Shown piece after piece: positions 1 to 9,321 of a DNA stretch of 38,196 nucleotides; within the stretch, counting starts at the first letter, position 1; the number at the start of each line of letters is the position of its first letter. The position numbers and the translations under genes are program-made. The notes below the pieces were generated by a model. It searched no databases, was not told where the DNA came from, and worked only from the letters and a program-made list of their open reading frames with translations. Source of the DNA: Gracilaria caudata (taxonomy: Eukaryota; Rhodophyta; Florideophyceae; Gracilariales; Gracilariaceae); NCBI GenBank assembly GCA_030374735.1, contig JASCIV010000148.1, positions 1 through 38,196 on the forward strand. The letters are read 5' to 3'.

Positions 1-118
1 CCCCTCCTCTCTACACCTCACATACCGTCCCATTTCGCTCCCCCTTCCTCCTCTCCTCTTCTCTCCCCCCCTCCCTCCGCGCCGCACCCCTTCACGCTAT
101 AAACTTTCTCGCCTCGAC
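1..118 (+). promoter_or_regulatory. Pyrimidine-rich 5' flank of the coiled-coil gene
   Basis: The first ~95 bases are almost pure C/T, a long CT tract ending just before the start codon at 119. A TATAAA string at 98-103 is only about 16 bases from the ATG, too close to act as a classical TATA box unless the 5' UTR is nearly absent. A similar CT-rich tract precedes the glycosyltransferase start at 3719, so the tract may be a general core-promoter or 5' UTR feature of this genome (inference). Confidence 0.4.
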
Positions 119-1018
119 ATGGCTACCATGTCCGTTGACGTGCTGCGGGACACCCTCGCCGACCGCGAGGCAAAGCTCGACGTCGTGCGCAAGAAGGTAA
201 AGCACGCCAAAGAACGCGCAGCACGTCCCAAACCAAAGTCCACCATCTCCAACATTCAGCAACGCTACCTCTCCGCCATCGCCGAAGACAAGGAGAAGGA
301 GCTTCCGAAGGCACAAATACGCTCCTCCACCAACGCCGTCTCCTCGCTCGCTAGTCGCTGGAACCAAGGCATTGACGAGCGCAAGGTACAGAAGACAAGA
401 GTCAGTGTACGTGGCGACGTCGGTGCCGCCAAGAAGAACTTCGCTCACAGCGATGTGCCATCCATGGCAAAAGCGGATGCAGGTCGTCCAAAGGACGTCG
501 ACCACGGTCCTGCCGAGATTGTCGTCGAAGACGGCTCTGACATCCCGAGCTGGGCAAAGAACCAGCGGAAGCTCGTCATCAAGAAAGAGAACGCCAGAAG
601 CTCTGTTCATGTTGACGTCAAGGAGCTTAAGGGAAGTGTGCTCATGAACGCTGCCAGGGACGGCTCCGAGGCCGAGCGCACCAACAAAGTGGAGCACGTT
701 GGAAATGTCAAGGCCGCATTGGCCATGTGGGGAAAGACCGCCGATGAGGATGCCAAAGTGCTTGCCAAGAAGAAGGAGGAAGAAGAGAAGCAAAGAGCAC
801 TGGAGGAGAAGCTGCGGAAAGAGCGTGAGGCCGAGGAGCTTGCAAAAGCCTACAAGGAAGCGGTTGAAGCTTTTGCTAAACTTAACCTCGCCGATATGAA
901 CGACGAGCCCAGCAAAGAGGTGGAGCTCATCGCCTTCTTGGAAAGGAAGATCGCTCTAGTTGAGCAGGAAATCAAAAAATTGGAGGACGAGCTCGCCGAA
1001 TTGGAGGCCGCCGAGTGA
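119..1018 (+). CDS. Unrecognised charged protein with C-terminal coiled coil (299 aa)
   Basis: A single uninterrupted 299-codon frame begins at an ATG that directly follows the CT-rich leader; a second ATG lies three codons later. I do not recognise a family. The N-terminal half is basic and polar and probably disordered, with a short segment SSLASRWNQ near residues 75-83 that might be conserved. From about residue 210 the protein becomes a run of K/E/A heptads (KKKEEEEKQRALEEK and onward). After a short break at DMNDEP the last ~35 residues (VELIAFLERKIALVEQEIKK and onward) form a regular leucine/isoleucine coiled coil that probably oligomerises. There is no signal peptide or membrane segment, so it is likely cytosolic or nuclear. 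It is convergent with the kinase gene. A long opposite-strand frame here (92-793) looks like a shadow. Confidence 0.82.
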   Translation: MATMSVDVLRDTLADREAKLDVVRKKVKHAKERAARPKPKSTISNIQQRYLSAIAEDKEKELPKAQIRSSTNAVSSLASRWNQGIDERKVQKTRVSVRGDVGAAKKNFAHSDVPSMAKADAGRPKDVDHGPAEIVVEDGSDIPSWAKNQRKLVIKKENARSSVHVDVKELKGSVLMNAARDGSEAERTNKVEHVGNVKAALAMWGKTADEDAKVLAKKKEEEEKQRALEEKLRKEREAEELAKAYKEAVEAFAKLNLADMNDEPSKEVELIAFLERKIALVEQEIKKLEDELAELEAAE

Positions 1019-1343
1019 AAGCACTTCTTTGCCCTTCACGCCATCGTTGCTCGGCACGCCTCGTCCCTCAGTGCGGAGTACATCTCGTCTCGGCTGCTTT
1101 CGCTTCTCCGTGTTATGGAATGCTTCCGATTCCACGCCGGATTTTCCACATCGCAGCTTTCATAATTAGAGTTATCATAGCTTCAGGTAGCGACTGCGCT
1201 TTGCCTTTCCATTCCATATCCCATCCATGTCACGCAAAGCTTAGACTGGTCTCTGCCAACTCCACGCAGCCACTACGGCTTACATAACTTGAACAAGAAG
1301 AGTTACTAATCGAAATCGAATGTGTTCCTTCGCACTCTCACAG
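1019..1343. other. Short gap between convergent genes
   Basis: This 325-bp stretch separates the stop codons of the coiled-coil gene and the kinase gene. It should hold both 3' UTRs. I see no AATAAA, no repeat and no convincing small gene. Confidence 0.5.
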
Positions 1344-2987
1344 TCATCCAAAATCAATTAGGTCCTCAAAGTTTGCCGCCTTTCCACTCTCATTCTTCTC
1401 CCCCTGTTGTTGCACAGTAGCAACCAGAACAGATGCTTGTTGTCTTTCAGATACCTTCGAGGACCGCGTTACATCTGAAAAATCTATTAGAGACGGCATT
1501 GTAGTCTGTCCTTGTTGGCTCACGGCGGACACTGGAGCCGGACTCTTCGGAACAGTCACGTTCTGACCCAATGAAAGGCCTAACACACTACTCTCGAACG
1601 AACCTCCCGGCCTTACAGCGGCAGTCCTTTGCGGAATAGCCGCAGTTGGGCTGCGAGCAGGAGGAGGAACGTCGTCAAAACCAGACATCGCCCATTCTGT
1701 GGTGCGCCCTTGTGAGGTCGACGTGAAAACTTTGTGCGGGGTCGAGCCCACCTTTGGCTTGCCAAAAGCGGAATCAAAGTCTGCCCAGCCGCTGTTGTCC
1801 ATACCACTCGACTTTGCCTTGGGCTCTGAAACAGCACTAATAGGCTTCACGTGCTGACGCTCAGAAACAGACAACAGCTCATCAAAGTCTCCTAGCAGTG
1901 ATTGCGGTAAGCGCTGTGCAGAAGCTGACACGGAGGTCTCATTGACAGGCAAAGCAGTTCCCGAATACTCAGGGTTGGTATTGACGCCAAAGTCAGCACA
2001 ACGTCTCGCTCGGAGTTCGCTTCCAACGTCCATAACTTGTTGGTCGACTTGTCGGCCGAGAATTTGATTCACCTGCTCCAAAACCTGGAATGAATCAAAG
2101 CGGTGCGCGGGATCAACAACCAGCATATTCTTCAGCAGAGATACGAATTCAGGCGGATATGCTGATTGGGTAGGGACATTGACCAAGCCCTTTGTGATCT
2201 GTAATGACGAAGAGCCATCAAATGGTAGCGAACCAAACAAGAGCGCGTACCATATGCAACCCAAAGACCACACATCAGCACGTTCGCAGATGAGCTGTTC
2301 GGAGTACAAATCAACCAGTTCTGGTGCTCGATACATTGCTGTGCAGTTATTTGCAATGTCTTCTTCGACCGCCAGGATGTCGGCGCGTGATGCTGGACGC
2401 CATGTACGAGTAGTAGCACTGCCGAAATCACACAGCTTATAACAGCATTGTATTCGATCGTACAAGACGTTTTCCAACTTGACATCTCGAATGAATATAG
2501 CTGGTTGTTGTGAGTGCAAATGCACAATCGCCGCGGTTATATCCGCAAGTATGTTAAGTTTTCTTTGTGATGACAATTCAGAGCGAGACAGCAATTCTGG
2601 CAAAGTACCTCCATCAACCAGTTCAAACAACAGAAACGCATGTCCTTGGTGAAGGATGGCGTCGTAAAACTTGACAACGTTTGGATGTGATGGAAGTTGT
2701 CGAAGAAATTCAATTTCTCGATGGGCCTGACGGTTTGATTCTTCTTCTGCGCAAGACAAGCGCTTGACAGCGTACCTGGTGTTGCTGGAGACGCGCGAAG
2801 ACACGGGAGTAGCAACATGAATAAACGAATATCCTCCTTCGGCAAACACAGAGCCGAGACGCAAAGGGATTCCAGCAATGGTCAAGGTAGTGTTCTTGAA
2901 GGCGGTGTGCGAGGCCGGGGCATTGGAGAACGCAGAGTCCATTCCCCGCTCCAGCGATTGCGCAGCCTTGAGGAGAGACTTAAACAT
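1344..2987 (-). CDS. NAK-family (AAK1/GAK/Ark-like) Ser/Thr protein kinase, HRD histidine replaced
   Basis: I choose the ATG at 2987 (context ACCATG), giving 547 aa; the frame stays open upstream to 3242, but the extra 85 residues look like 5' leader. The kinase domain spans about residues 40-310: glycine loop AEGGYSFIHVA (49-59), lysine in YAVK (K75), alpha-C glutamate in REIEFL (E91), catalytic loop IRDVKLEN (166-173), DFG (187-189), and APE (221-223). The activation segment EEDIANNCTAMYRAPELVDL is the hallmark of the AAK1/GAK/Ark1/Prk1 family, which phosphorylates clathrin adaptors in endocytosis. The usual HRD histidine is isoleucine here, while the catalytic Asp, Asn and DFG remain. The 235-residue tail is S/T/Q-rich and disordered, with repeated acidic-aromatic motifs (GDFDELL, GWADFD, LIDFSD, terminal EDLIDFG) resembling adaptor or clathrin-binding peptides. 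It is divergent from the glycosyltransferase. Confidence 0.92.
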   Translation of the reverse strand: MFKSLLKAAQSLERGMDSAFSNAPASHTAFKNTTLTIAGIPLRLGSVFAEGGYSFIHVATPVSSRVSSNTRYAVKRLSCAEEESNRQAHREIEFLRQLPSHPNVVKFYDAILHQGHAFLLFELVDGGTLPELLSRSELSSQRKLNILADITAAIVHLHSQQPAIFIRDVKLENVLYDRIQCCYKLCDFGSATTRTWRPASRADILAVEEDIANNCTAMYRAPELVDLYSEQLICERADVWSLGCIWYALLFGSLPFDGSSSLQITKGLVNVPTQSAYPPEFVSLLKNMLVVDPAHRFDSFQVLEQVNQILGRQVDQQVMDVGSELRARRCADFGVNTNPEYSGTALPVNETSVSASAQRLPQSLLGDFDELLSVSERQHVKPISAVSEPKAKSSGMDNSGWADFDSAFGKPKVGSTPHKVFTSTSQGRTTEWAMSGFDDVPPPARSPTAAIPQRTAAVRPGGSFESSVLGLSLGQNVTVPKSPAPVSAVSQQGQTTMPSLIDFSDVTRSSKVSERQQASVLVATVQQQGEKNESGKAANFEDLIDFG

Positions 2988-3718
2988 GGTACACGGTATC
3001 AGCTGGGTGAATCCAAAGCGGTCACTGCCATTTGCGAGGGGTGAACAAGAAGCACGGCGATGCCGCTCGACGGTTTGCTGCGTGCACGGACGCAGCACGC
3101 TCGGCAAGCCACGGGAGGGAGTATCGAGAGCGGGAGCTGAGCCAATCGCACACGCGCCGGAACGTGGGCGCGATGCGCGTATCACTTCCGGCGGTACCGT
3201 CGTACTTTTGTAGGTCGCGCGGCTTAGAGCCGCGCTAAGCAAGTGGACGCGCCGGGCTTCGTTGGCCGGAGCGTTGTTTGACGGCTGCGAGACAACAGCT
3301 CACGCGACAACGCTACGTGGATACGCTGTGCACGCTGGCCACGGATGAAGAGCAGCGCGTGTTGTGCACACTTCACTTTCTCGCCAATCAACAACGAGCG
3401 CGAGCCTGCACACCATTGCTGTTTGGAGCGCTATCGGGAGGCGTATCTATGCCACAATGCACTGATTTAAATTTCCACTCGCATTGCTTTCGCCCACGTG
3501 GTGAACACGCCCTCCATGCAGTTCATGGCATGAACCCACACAGTTCTGCTTCGTGACGTTAACGTTGCTCTGTACCGTTCATTCTCCCCTCGCATGACTA
3601 TTGTCTCAGCCCTCAGCTTCCTCTCTATCCCCTTCGCTGCTTTCCCTTTCTCCCGCCGCCGGCTAACTGTCTGACCTCCACCATTCGCGCGTTCATTCCG
3701 CATCCCCTCTCGCCTTAC
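2988..3718. promoter_or_regulatory. Bidirectional promoter between kinase and glycosyltransferase
   Basis: This 731-bp region separates two divergent start codons. It is GC-rich on the kinase side. A G-box at about 3494-3503 (CCCACGTGGT) is followed by GAACACG, close to the palindrome upstream of the exonuclease gene. A CT-rich tract runs into the glycosyltransferase start (about 3570-3715). A small frame at 3278-3556 starts with TTG and has no recognisable product. Confidence 0.5.
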
Positions 3719-5497
3719 ATGGCGGCGAAGCTTCGCTTCCGTACTCACTCGAAAGCGGGCAAGCTCTTCCTGCCGCTCAAACGTCCGCCCAGACTCTCTC
3801 CCCGCCTTCTCTCCTATGTCGCCCTTTTCTGTTTCCTCTCATGTCTGGCAGTCGCATTCCGTCAATTTAACTACCTCTACCATTTGACGCACCCGGATGT
3901 CGTGCCGGGCAGCCCGCACTCCCGATCCCAATCACGCGCCTCGTCATTCACCCCTCATGGAGTGGCAAGAATAGAAGAATCTGTTAACCTGTGGCGACAT
4001 GAAGACCGCGATTGCCCGCCAGAAGAAAACCCTCCTCCGCAGTCTTTGTATGCCACTGGGTCCGAGCGATGCTTTGCGTTGGGCCTACCAGATGCCGTCA
4101 ATAGGACTTTGCAGAAAGGTGACCCTGCTTCATTCTGGCAAATGAATAGTAGAGCACTGTGCTACTCCGCGCGTCCAATCTGTTTGTATGGCAGAAGCAT
4201 GAGGAACTTGTTATCGTTTGAAGAGCGCGGAATGTCCAGGTGCCAAGTGCTTTCCGTAGAGCGCAATAAGCTGTACGAAGCATCTCAAGTCGGGCTCAAC
4301 GAGTCGTGCGCAGCCTTTCGAAACCGTTTTGTTGCTAGCATGTATGGAAAGGAAGTGTTTTACTCGTATGAGCACTGGGAGGAGTACATCAAATCAAAGA
4401 CATACAAGAATCCTAGACACCATGCTGTGGGCTGGCACTCCGATTTTGCAATCATCGTTCCCAAATACAACTGGTCCTACAACATCTGTCACTACAATCG
4501 CATATGGAATTTCATCATGTATGTTATTCGAAATCTTCATCTTTTTGTTCCGGATGCCGATGAGATCCAGCACATTGATGTTTTGTTCCGTTCCGGGTAC
4601 AAGTACAATCAGCATTGGCATGTTGGAATACGAGAAAGCACGCTGCCGTACCTGGAAAAACAGGTTGGCAAGTCAATTAGCGTCTCGAAGATACGTTACG
4701 ATTATTTACGTGACTATCAGTGCATTCGAAGGGGCATTCTGCTCGGAAAAGAAGCTAGAATCGATGCCTTTCCGTTTTTCAACGATACCGCAGTGTGGCG
4801 ACCCGAAGAGCTTGTTACTGATACTCATTGGCCCGCAATTCCGCATGACTCGCTTTGGCTGCGCAACGCTGTACTCACCGAGAACGGTTTAGGTTCTCTC
4901 GCGACCTCTGTGGTAGACGGAGTCGAACAGTTTGATCATATTCGCATACCACCACGGAGATTAGGTTTTCTCGAGAGATCACCACGGTCAAAACGCCGAC
5001 TCACACCAAGCGGCAAAATATGGTTGGAAAACACTTTGGAAGAGCTTTGTAAGAAGCACGGTATGGAGTATAAGCATATTCGTACGAGCGGCGCTATGAC
5101 GTTTAAGGAACAAGTGAGCCAGTTGCAATCGATTGGACTGGCCGTTGGAATTCATGGAGCGAACATGGTGAATACTGTCTTCATGCCAGCAGCAGGTGCA
5201 ATTTTCGAGATTTTCCCGTGGCGATATGTGCGATACTATTATGCGAGCGGAAGCAACTCTGGACTGAGATACAGTTTTCACGAACCGGAGCATGGGTTTC
5301 AGCGCAATTGTAGTTTCTCTGAGACAACTTGTTTCATGAAGTATCGAGAATCTGTCATTTATCTCACGGAAGCAGATCGAGAGGTGATTCACAAGCGACT
5401 TGAGAATGCTATCATGTACATTACTGACTTGCATCGAATGTTTCCGGAAGGTGTAATACCTTTGAGAAAAGAAGGAAACTTGTATCAATTTGGATAA
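3719..5497 (+). CDS. GT61 (DUF563)-like type II membrane glycosyltransferase
   Basis: The 592-aa product starts with a basic cytosolic tail of about 29 residues. A single signal-anchor helix follows (about 30-48, SYVALFCFLSCLAVAF), then a long lumenal domain: the layout of a Golgi type II glycosyltransferase. The family call rests on the C-terminal block around residues 475-505. It contains GLAVGIHGANMVNTVFMPAA followed by IFEIFPW, matching the GT61 signature (HGA.L.N..F...G...E..P), where the histidine and glycine-rich turn belong to the nucleotide-sugar fold. GT61 members include plant beta-1,2-xylosyltransferase and arabinosyl/xylosyltransferases and animal EOGT. The acceptor here cannot be told, but cell-wall polysaccharide or N-glycan decoration is likely. 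The length is usual for the family and the frame is unbroken. The start is the first ATG after the CT tract. Confidence 0.92.
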   Translation: MAAKLRFRTHSKAGKLFLPLKRPPRLSPRLLSYVALFCFLSCLAVAFRQFNYLYHLTHPDVVPGSPHSRSQSRASSFTPHGVARIEESVNLWRHEDRDCPPEENPPPQSLYATGSERCFALGLPDAVNRTLQKGDPASFWQMNSRALCYSARPICLYGRSMRNLLSFEERGMSRCQVLSVERNKLYEASQVGLNESCAAFRNRFVASMYGKEVFYSYEHWEEYIKSKTYKNPRHHAVGWHSDFAIIVPKYNWSYNICHYNRIWNFIMYVIRNLHLFVPDADEIQHIDVLFRSGYKYNQHWHVGIRESTLPYLEKQVGKSISVSKIRYDYLRDYQCIRRGILLGKEARIDAFPFFNDTAVWRPEELVTDTHWPAIPHDSLWLRNAVLTENGLGSLATSVVDGVEQFDHIRIPPRRLGFLERSPRSKRRLTPSGKIWLENTLEELCKKHGMEYKHIRTSGAMTFKEQVSQLQSIGLAVGIHGANMVNTVFMPAAGAIFEIFPWRYVRYYYASGSNSGLRYSFHEPEHGFQRNCSFSETTCFMKYRESVIYLTEADREVIHKRLENAIMYITDLHRMFPEGVIPLRKEGNLYQFG

Positions 5498-7610
5498 GAT
5501 GCGGAGCGCTACGCGAATAAGTTATTTGGATGCAAATCACTTGGGCGGTGGTGACGCATTATGAAAGTGTTAGAAGTATTGATTCCCCTGTAGAGAACGC
5601 ATGAAGCAGCAGATAGAATCATGTGTAACCGTTTTAATTATTGGTGACTAACACAAATCCTTCTCTTGTGTACAAAGTATTGCAAACTATGAGCTACATG
5701 CTAGTCTCCGTAGGAGCTGTTTATTGCGGAATCTCGTGTATGATTGAACAATGCTCCGTGAAGGGCCTCTGCGGACCGTATTGAGGCGCAGCTCAATCGG
5801 AATTCATGCTCAAACTCTTTCGTTCAAGGTCGAAGGGAGTACTGGGATAACCGCCGTAGAACTTGGCAACCAACTGGAAAGGATTGTATCAAGTGTTTAT
5901 GTGAAGTCTTGAAACCCTACGATCGAAGACATTGCGTGAGGCTTCCCCAATCATATATCGTCGTTTTATCCGGTACGGCGCAACATGTCCAGGGAGCAAG
6001 GGATCTGGTGTAACGTACGCACAGTATCCCGACTAGCAGAATTAGAATTACGTGTGTAATAAGGCGACCCGAATACGATGACCCCATGATGGGTGTGAAT
6101 TACGAACGGCTTTGAGCGCACTTGGGGCGGCTGCGCATTTCGACGCGATATTCGCATGAACCTTCCTTTGATATGAGAATTAATTCATCTGGGAGTTGTG
6201 AAGTATGATAACATCTGTAAGACTGCAACGTGTTCTACAGAGAACTCTTTTATTCGTAGTTCTGAAGAGTTTTGCGAGGTCGGACAACTTACTGAACGCA
6301 GAAACAGGCGTTTGCTAGAAAGCTCGGGTAATCTCTGCAGTGACTCATTTTTGTTGACATTCTGCTAGTCTGGACAAGGGGCTCGGCATTGCAGGTCGTG
6401 AACGGGTTCGACTGCAAATTCCTCATCATCAACCGTCCTCATGCTCGCCGGTTGTTCGCTATATCCGGAGTACACACGTGACGTTTTTCTTCATATCGCA
6501 ATCAGAATCACACATGGCCTATCTAGTCCGTGAGTTTTTGGCGTGAGTAAGATCGAAAAGATCATGTGTGAAGTACTGCATGCAGTACATTAAGGAAGCG
6601 ATCTTATTGATACAACTGTCATGCACAAGAGATAGCTTTGTAGCAGAGTGTTCTCGTTTATCTTATTGAACAGTGTCGAGGTGGTAACATAAAGAACATT
6701 TGGAATGGATTCTGATCAGAATGCGGTTAGCGTGGCGTCGTAACCAAGCCTTGCAGGCTTGGTTACGACTTCGTTTGGTCAAGTTCCTCCTCTGATGTCG
6801 GTTGTGACTTATCAGAGACTCTAAAGAGTCTTGGCACGGTATGGAGAATCGTTTATGGCTGATAATTGGCAAAAGGGGTCGTTTCAAACGAGCTTGCAAA
6901 TTTCTACAAATTCAAGTTTTGCTTGTTCATTGACAACAAACAGCTTTGCGTTGTGAAATCTAGCTGCAATCAATAAAGACTAGTCTGTATCCCTACGTGC
7001 TACTTCATACGAGAGCTACAACGCGAAGGGGTTGAACTTCAAACTTCGAAGTTACAGTTAGGATTCCTACGCTCCTGAATACAGATGTGGGGTTTTACGT
7101 GTAGATAATATCTACTATAGATATGTGCACAACTATGTTTGAGTCTTGGCCACTAATTTTTTCAAGGGGAAGCCAGGCTAGCGCCGCAAATTCTACGTCC
7201 CGTTTTTAAACTACAACAAATCATTATCATGCAGTTGAAAGAGAAACCAGTACCAATGGTACGACATGATGGTTATGAGACGTGAAACTCGTTCATGACG
7301 GAGAGAAGCGCAAATGAAGACATCGGATTGTATTAGATTCACAATTGGCGGGCGTGAAGCAACGCCCGTTTGGAAGTTGCACACCCGAACGGTATTAACT
7401 TATGAACAGCAACCACTCGCTAGTATTCATGTACGCTACAAGACACGCTCTCAGAGCTTTGGCAAGAAAGAACGGGCGTGTTGTTGTCACCAGCATGGAG
7501 TTGAAATCGCGTAAAAGCCACAACGGAGAGCTCTTTCTTTTTGGTCAACATCATGTTGATGGCGAGGCGCACAACACAAAGCAGCTTCTCGAAAGGACAC
7601 AGAAAACAAA
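5498..7610. other. Intergenic region, 2.1 kb, no gene seen
   Basis: Only short frames (under 80 codons) with no recognisable products are present. No AATAAA is obvious right after the glycosyltransferase stop. The notable content is a perfect 14-bp hairpin at 6737-6769, a smaller one nearby (AGACTCTAAAGAGTCT, near 6818-6833) and a 12-bp palindrome AACTTCGAAGTT near 7042. Confidence 0.5.
6737..6769. repeat. Perfect 14-bp inverted repeat, 5-nt loop
   Basis: The arms GTCGTAACCAAGCC (6737-6750) and GGCTTGGTTACGAC (6756-6769) are exact reverse complements separated by TTGCA, whose outer bases can also pair. It could be the core of a miniature inverted-repeat element or an RNA hairpin. No gene is attached to it. 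Confidence 0.85.
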
Positions 7611-8354
7611 ATGAGATATAGTACGCAGATTATGTTGAGCGCGCTTGCGGCTCTTTCACTGCTGATTGGCGCAGTAGCCAACCAAAATCCATGCCATGCA
7701 GACAAGACGTTACAAGGAGTGAACGTAACGTGCGGCGTTGTTGCTATCCCCCCAGGTCTGTGTTCAGCGTGCAAGCTGAAACCCATTCAACCGGGAGGTC
7801 ATTTTCAGGATTGTACCTCCATATACGACGTTCGCTCTGATAGCTGTCGAGCAAAACTTGAAGAATATGTGAGACTCAACAAGCACTGCGACCCAGTTCG
7901 CGCGCAACAGGTGCCGAACATCATGACATCTGAAACGGCTAGACAAGGTATTGATTACTTCATGTACTCTATTTGTGAACAGTGTTGTGATTGTATCCCA
8001 AGAGGAACACACATCTCACAGTACGGATTTCGTGAGTCCATTGACAAACTTTTCAATGTGGCCAGGGGAAATTGTCCCGCACACGCCGTGTACGATGTTT
8101 GCAAAGTGTGGCCGAAAGTTCGCGCTGTGATTCGACCGGGACAGTCTAGAAAGATCAAGGCGCCTATGGTGTGCCCTCATCTGAAGACCTGGCTGCGGAA
8201 CCCAGACAACTCCAACTGGCTGTACAGGAACCAGGTCAAGTATCACGCCGCGGTCGGAAGGTTTCTCAACTCGTTCGTAGATGTGAGTGAGTGTGGGGTA
8301 CGACCTACGTGGGAGGCTTGCGTCAGATTGGAGACGATGCAGCGCAGACTTTGA
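7611..8354 (+). CDS. Secreted cysteine-rich protein, paralogue A (247 aa)
   Basis: The ATG has A at -3 and opens a clear signal peptide (hydrophobic core about residues 8-22, likely cleaved after AVA). The mature chain holds 16 cysteines, eight possible disulfides. I do not recognise a named family, but it is plainly homologous to the protein at 9322-10059: NPCH, VTC, CSACKLKP, GHF.DC..IYD, NKHCDP.R..QV, DYF.YS.CE.CCDC.P, RGNCPAHA.YDVC and a final W..CV.LE..Q.R are shared, and all 16 cysteines keep the same order. The secreted, disulfide-rich, paralogous nature suggests an extracellular-matrix, adhesion or defence role (inference). The two genes are convergent. There are no membrane segments beyond the signal and no obvious catalytic triad. 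Confidence 0.87.
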   Translation: MRYSTQIMLSALAALSLLIGAVANQNPCHADKTLQGVNVTCGVVAIPPGLCSACKLKPIQPGGHFQDCTSIYDVRSDSCRAKLEEYVRLNKHCDPVRAQQVPNIMTSETARQGIDYFMYSICEQCCDCIPRGTHISQYGFRESIDKLFNVARGNCPAHAVYDVCKVWPKVRAVIRPGQSRKIKAPMVCPHLKTWLRNPDNSNWLYRNQVKYHAAVGRFLNSFVDVSECGVRPTWEACVRLETMQRRL

Positions 8355-9321
8355 GCCGGCAGCAAGGTAGGGTAACATCACTTCTTGGTTGACTCAAAAG
8401 TGTGCAGATAGATGATCTCGTTGGCGAACATCGACCACCCACCCACCGAAATGACGGGGTGGCAAGCTTCTCTTTGTTCATGTGTAACATTATCTAGTAA
8501 AGTGTAAACGTTGAAGTTACGTGAAGAGGATTTTCTTCGGAGGCACGGGGACAACAAATCAGCTGCAAACCGCCATGCATGCGCACGTGCGGTGACAGTC
8601 GCGCGGCATGCACGCGCAGCACATCTAACGGCGGGAGACTCCCGCGCCACCGTTCGAACTTCGAAACCGTCACCGTGCTGTCTCTGCAGACTGCAAGCCG
8701 CACGGTGAGCAATCGCACGATCGGCACCCAAGCCAGATGACGCGGCAGAGACGGCCACATGCGGCGTGGCTCGAAATAGACAAGGCTCTTGCGAATGATT
8801 CTGCGCCGCAAGCGCCTGGCCGCCGCCAAATTTGGGTGGGTGCAACCATTGTGCACGGCGAGAGACACAACTCGAGACCAGTGACAGTCATGACTGTTCA
8901 CCGTAAATGTGGTTTTACCCGCGTCGTCAACCGCACAATGTTGGCCGCTGTTTCTTATGTTCGAGCGCGGCCAAGCGCGCCACGCAAGGAGGACACCTCA
9001 AATAAAATATCTTCCGGACCTCATTACGCTCACGCCGCACGATGTTCACTGCTGTTCCTCGACGCGAGTCGTTTCAAAAGTGGATACGCATGGCGCGCGT
9101 GCAAAGTTTCACTTGGTACTATCCGCGGTCACGGCTGACATACACAGAGCGCGCCGTCAACGCGCGTTAACTTTACAATCTGTTACTCCACACCTAAAAA
9201 AAAATCTAAGATGTCCAAACTGGACCATCGCTTGCAGCACATCTTCATAACGAACGCATGCGCGCTGGCACGACAAATCCCGCGCCATGCATCCATGAAT
9301 AATGTTAAACTCGCAACTCGA
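8355..9321. other. Spacer between the convergent secreted paralogues
   Basis: The region is GC-rich in its centre (8520-8960) and holds several frames of 65-155 codons on both strands. They have arginine- and alanine-rich composition and no family resemblance, so I do not call them. AATAAA at about 9001-9006 on the plus strand could serve the upstream gene but lies ~650 bp after its stop. Confidence 0.45.

Noticed and set aside
98..103. TATAAA before the first gene
   Set aside because: Only ~16 bases from the ATG, so it is unlikely to position transcription.
92..793. 233-codon minus-strand frame opposite the coiled-coil gene
   Set aside because: It mirrors a K/E-rich coding strand (giving L/F/V/G-rich text), has no recognisable motif and lies wholly over a better gene.
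2988..3242. 85-residue N-terminal extension of the kinase
   Set aside because: No ACC-context start, arginine/serine-rich text and no NAK homology; the ATG at 2987 gives a standard N-terminus.
3278..3556. 92-codon frame in the kinase/glycosyltransferase promoter
   Set aside because: Starts with TTG, no recognisable product, and lies where a shared promoter is expected.
8016..8381. Minus-strand frame over secreted paralogue A
   Set aside because: Shadow of a gene supported by paralogy; no motifs of its own.
8378..9138. Several 65-155 codon frames on both strands between the secreted paralogues
   Set aside because: GC-rich DNA lengthens random frames; composition is R/A/H-rich with no conserved block.
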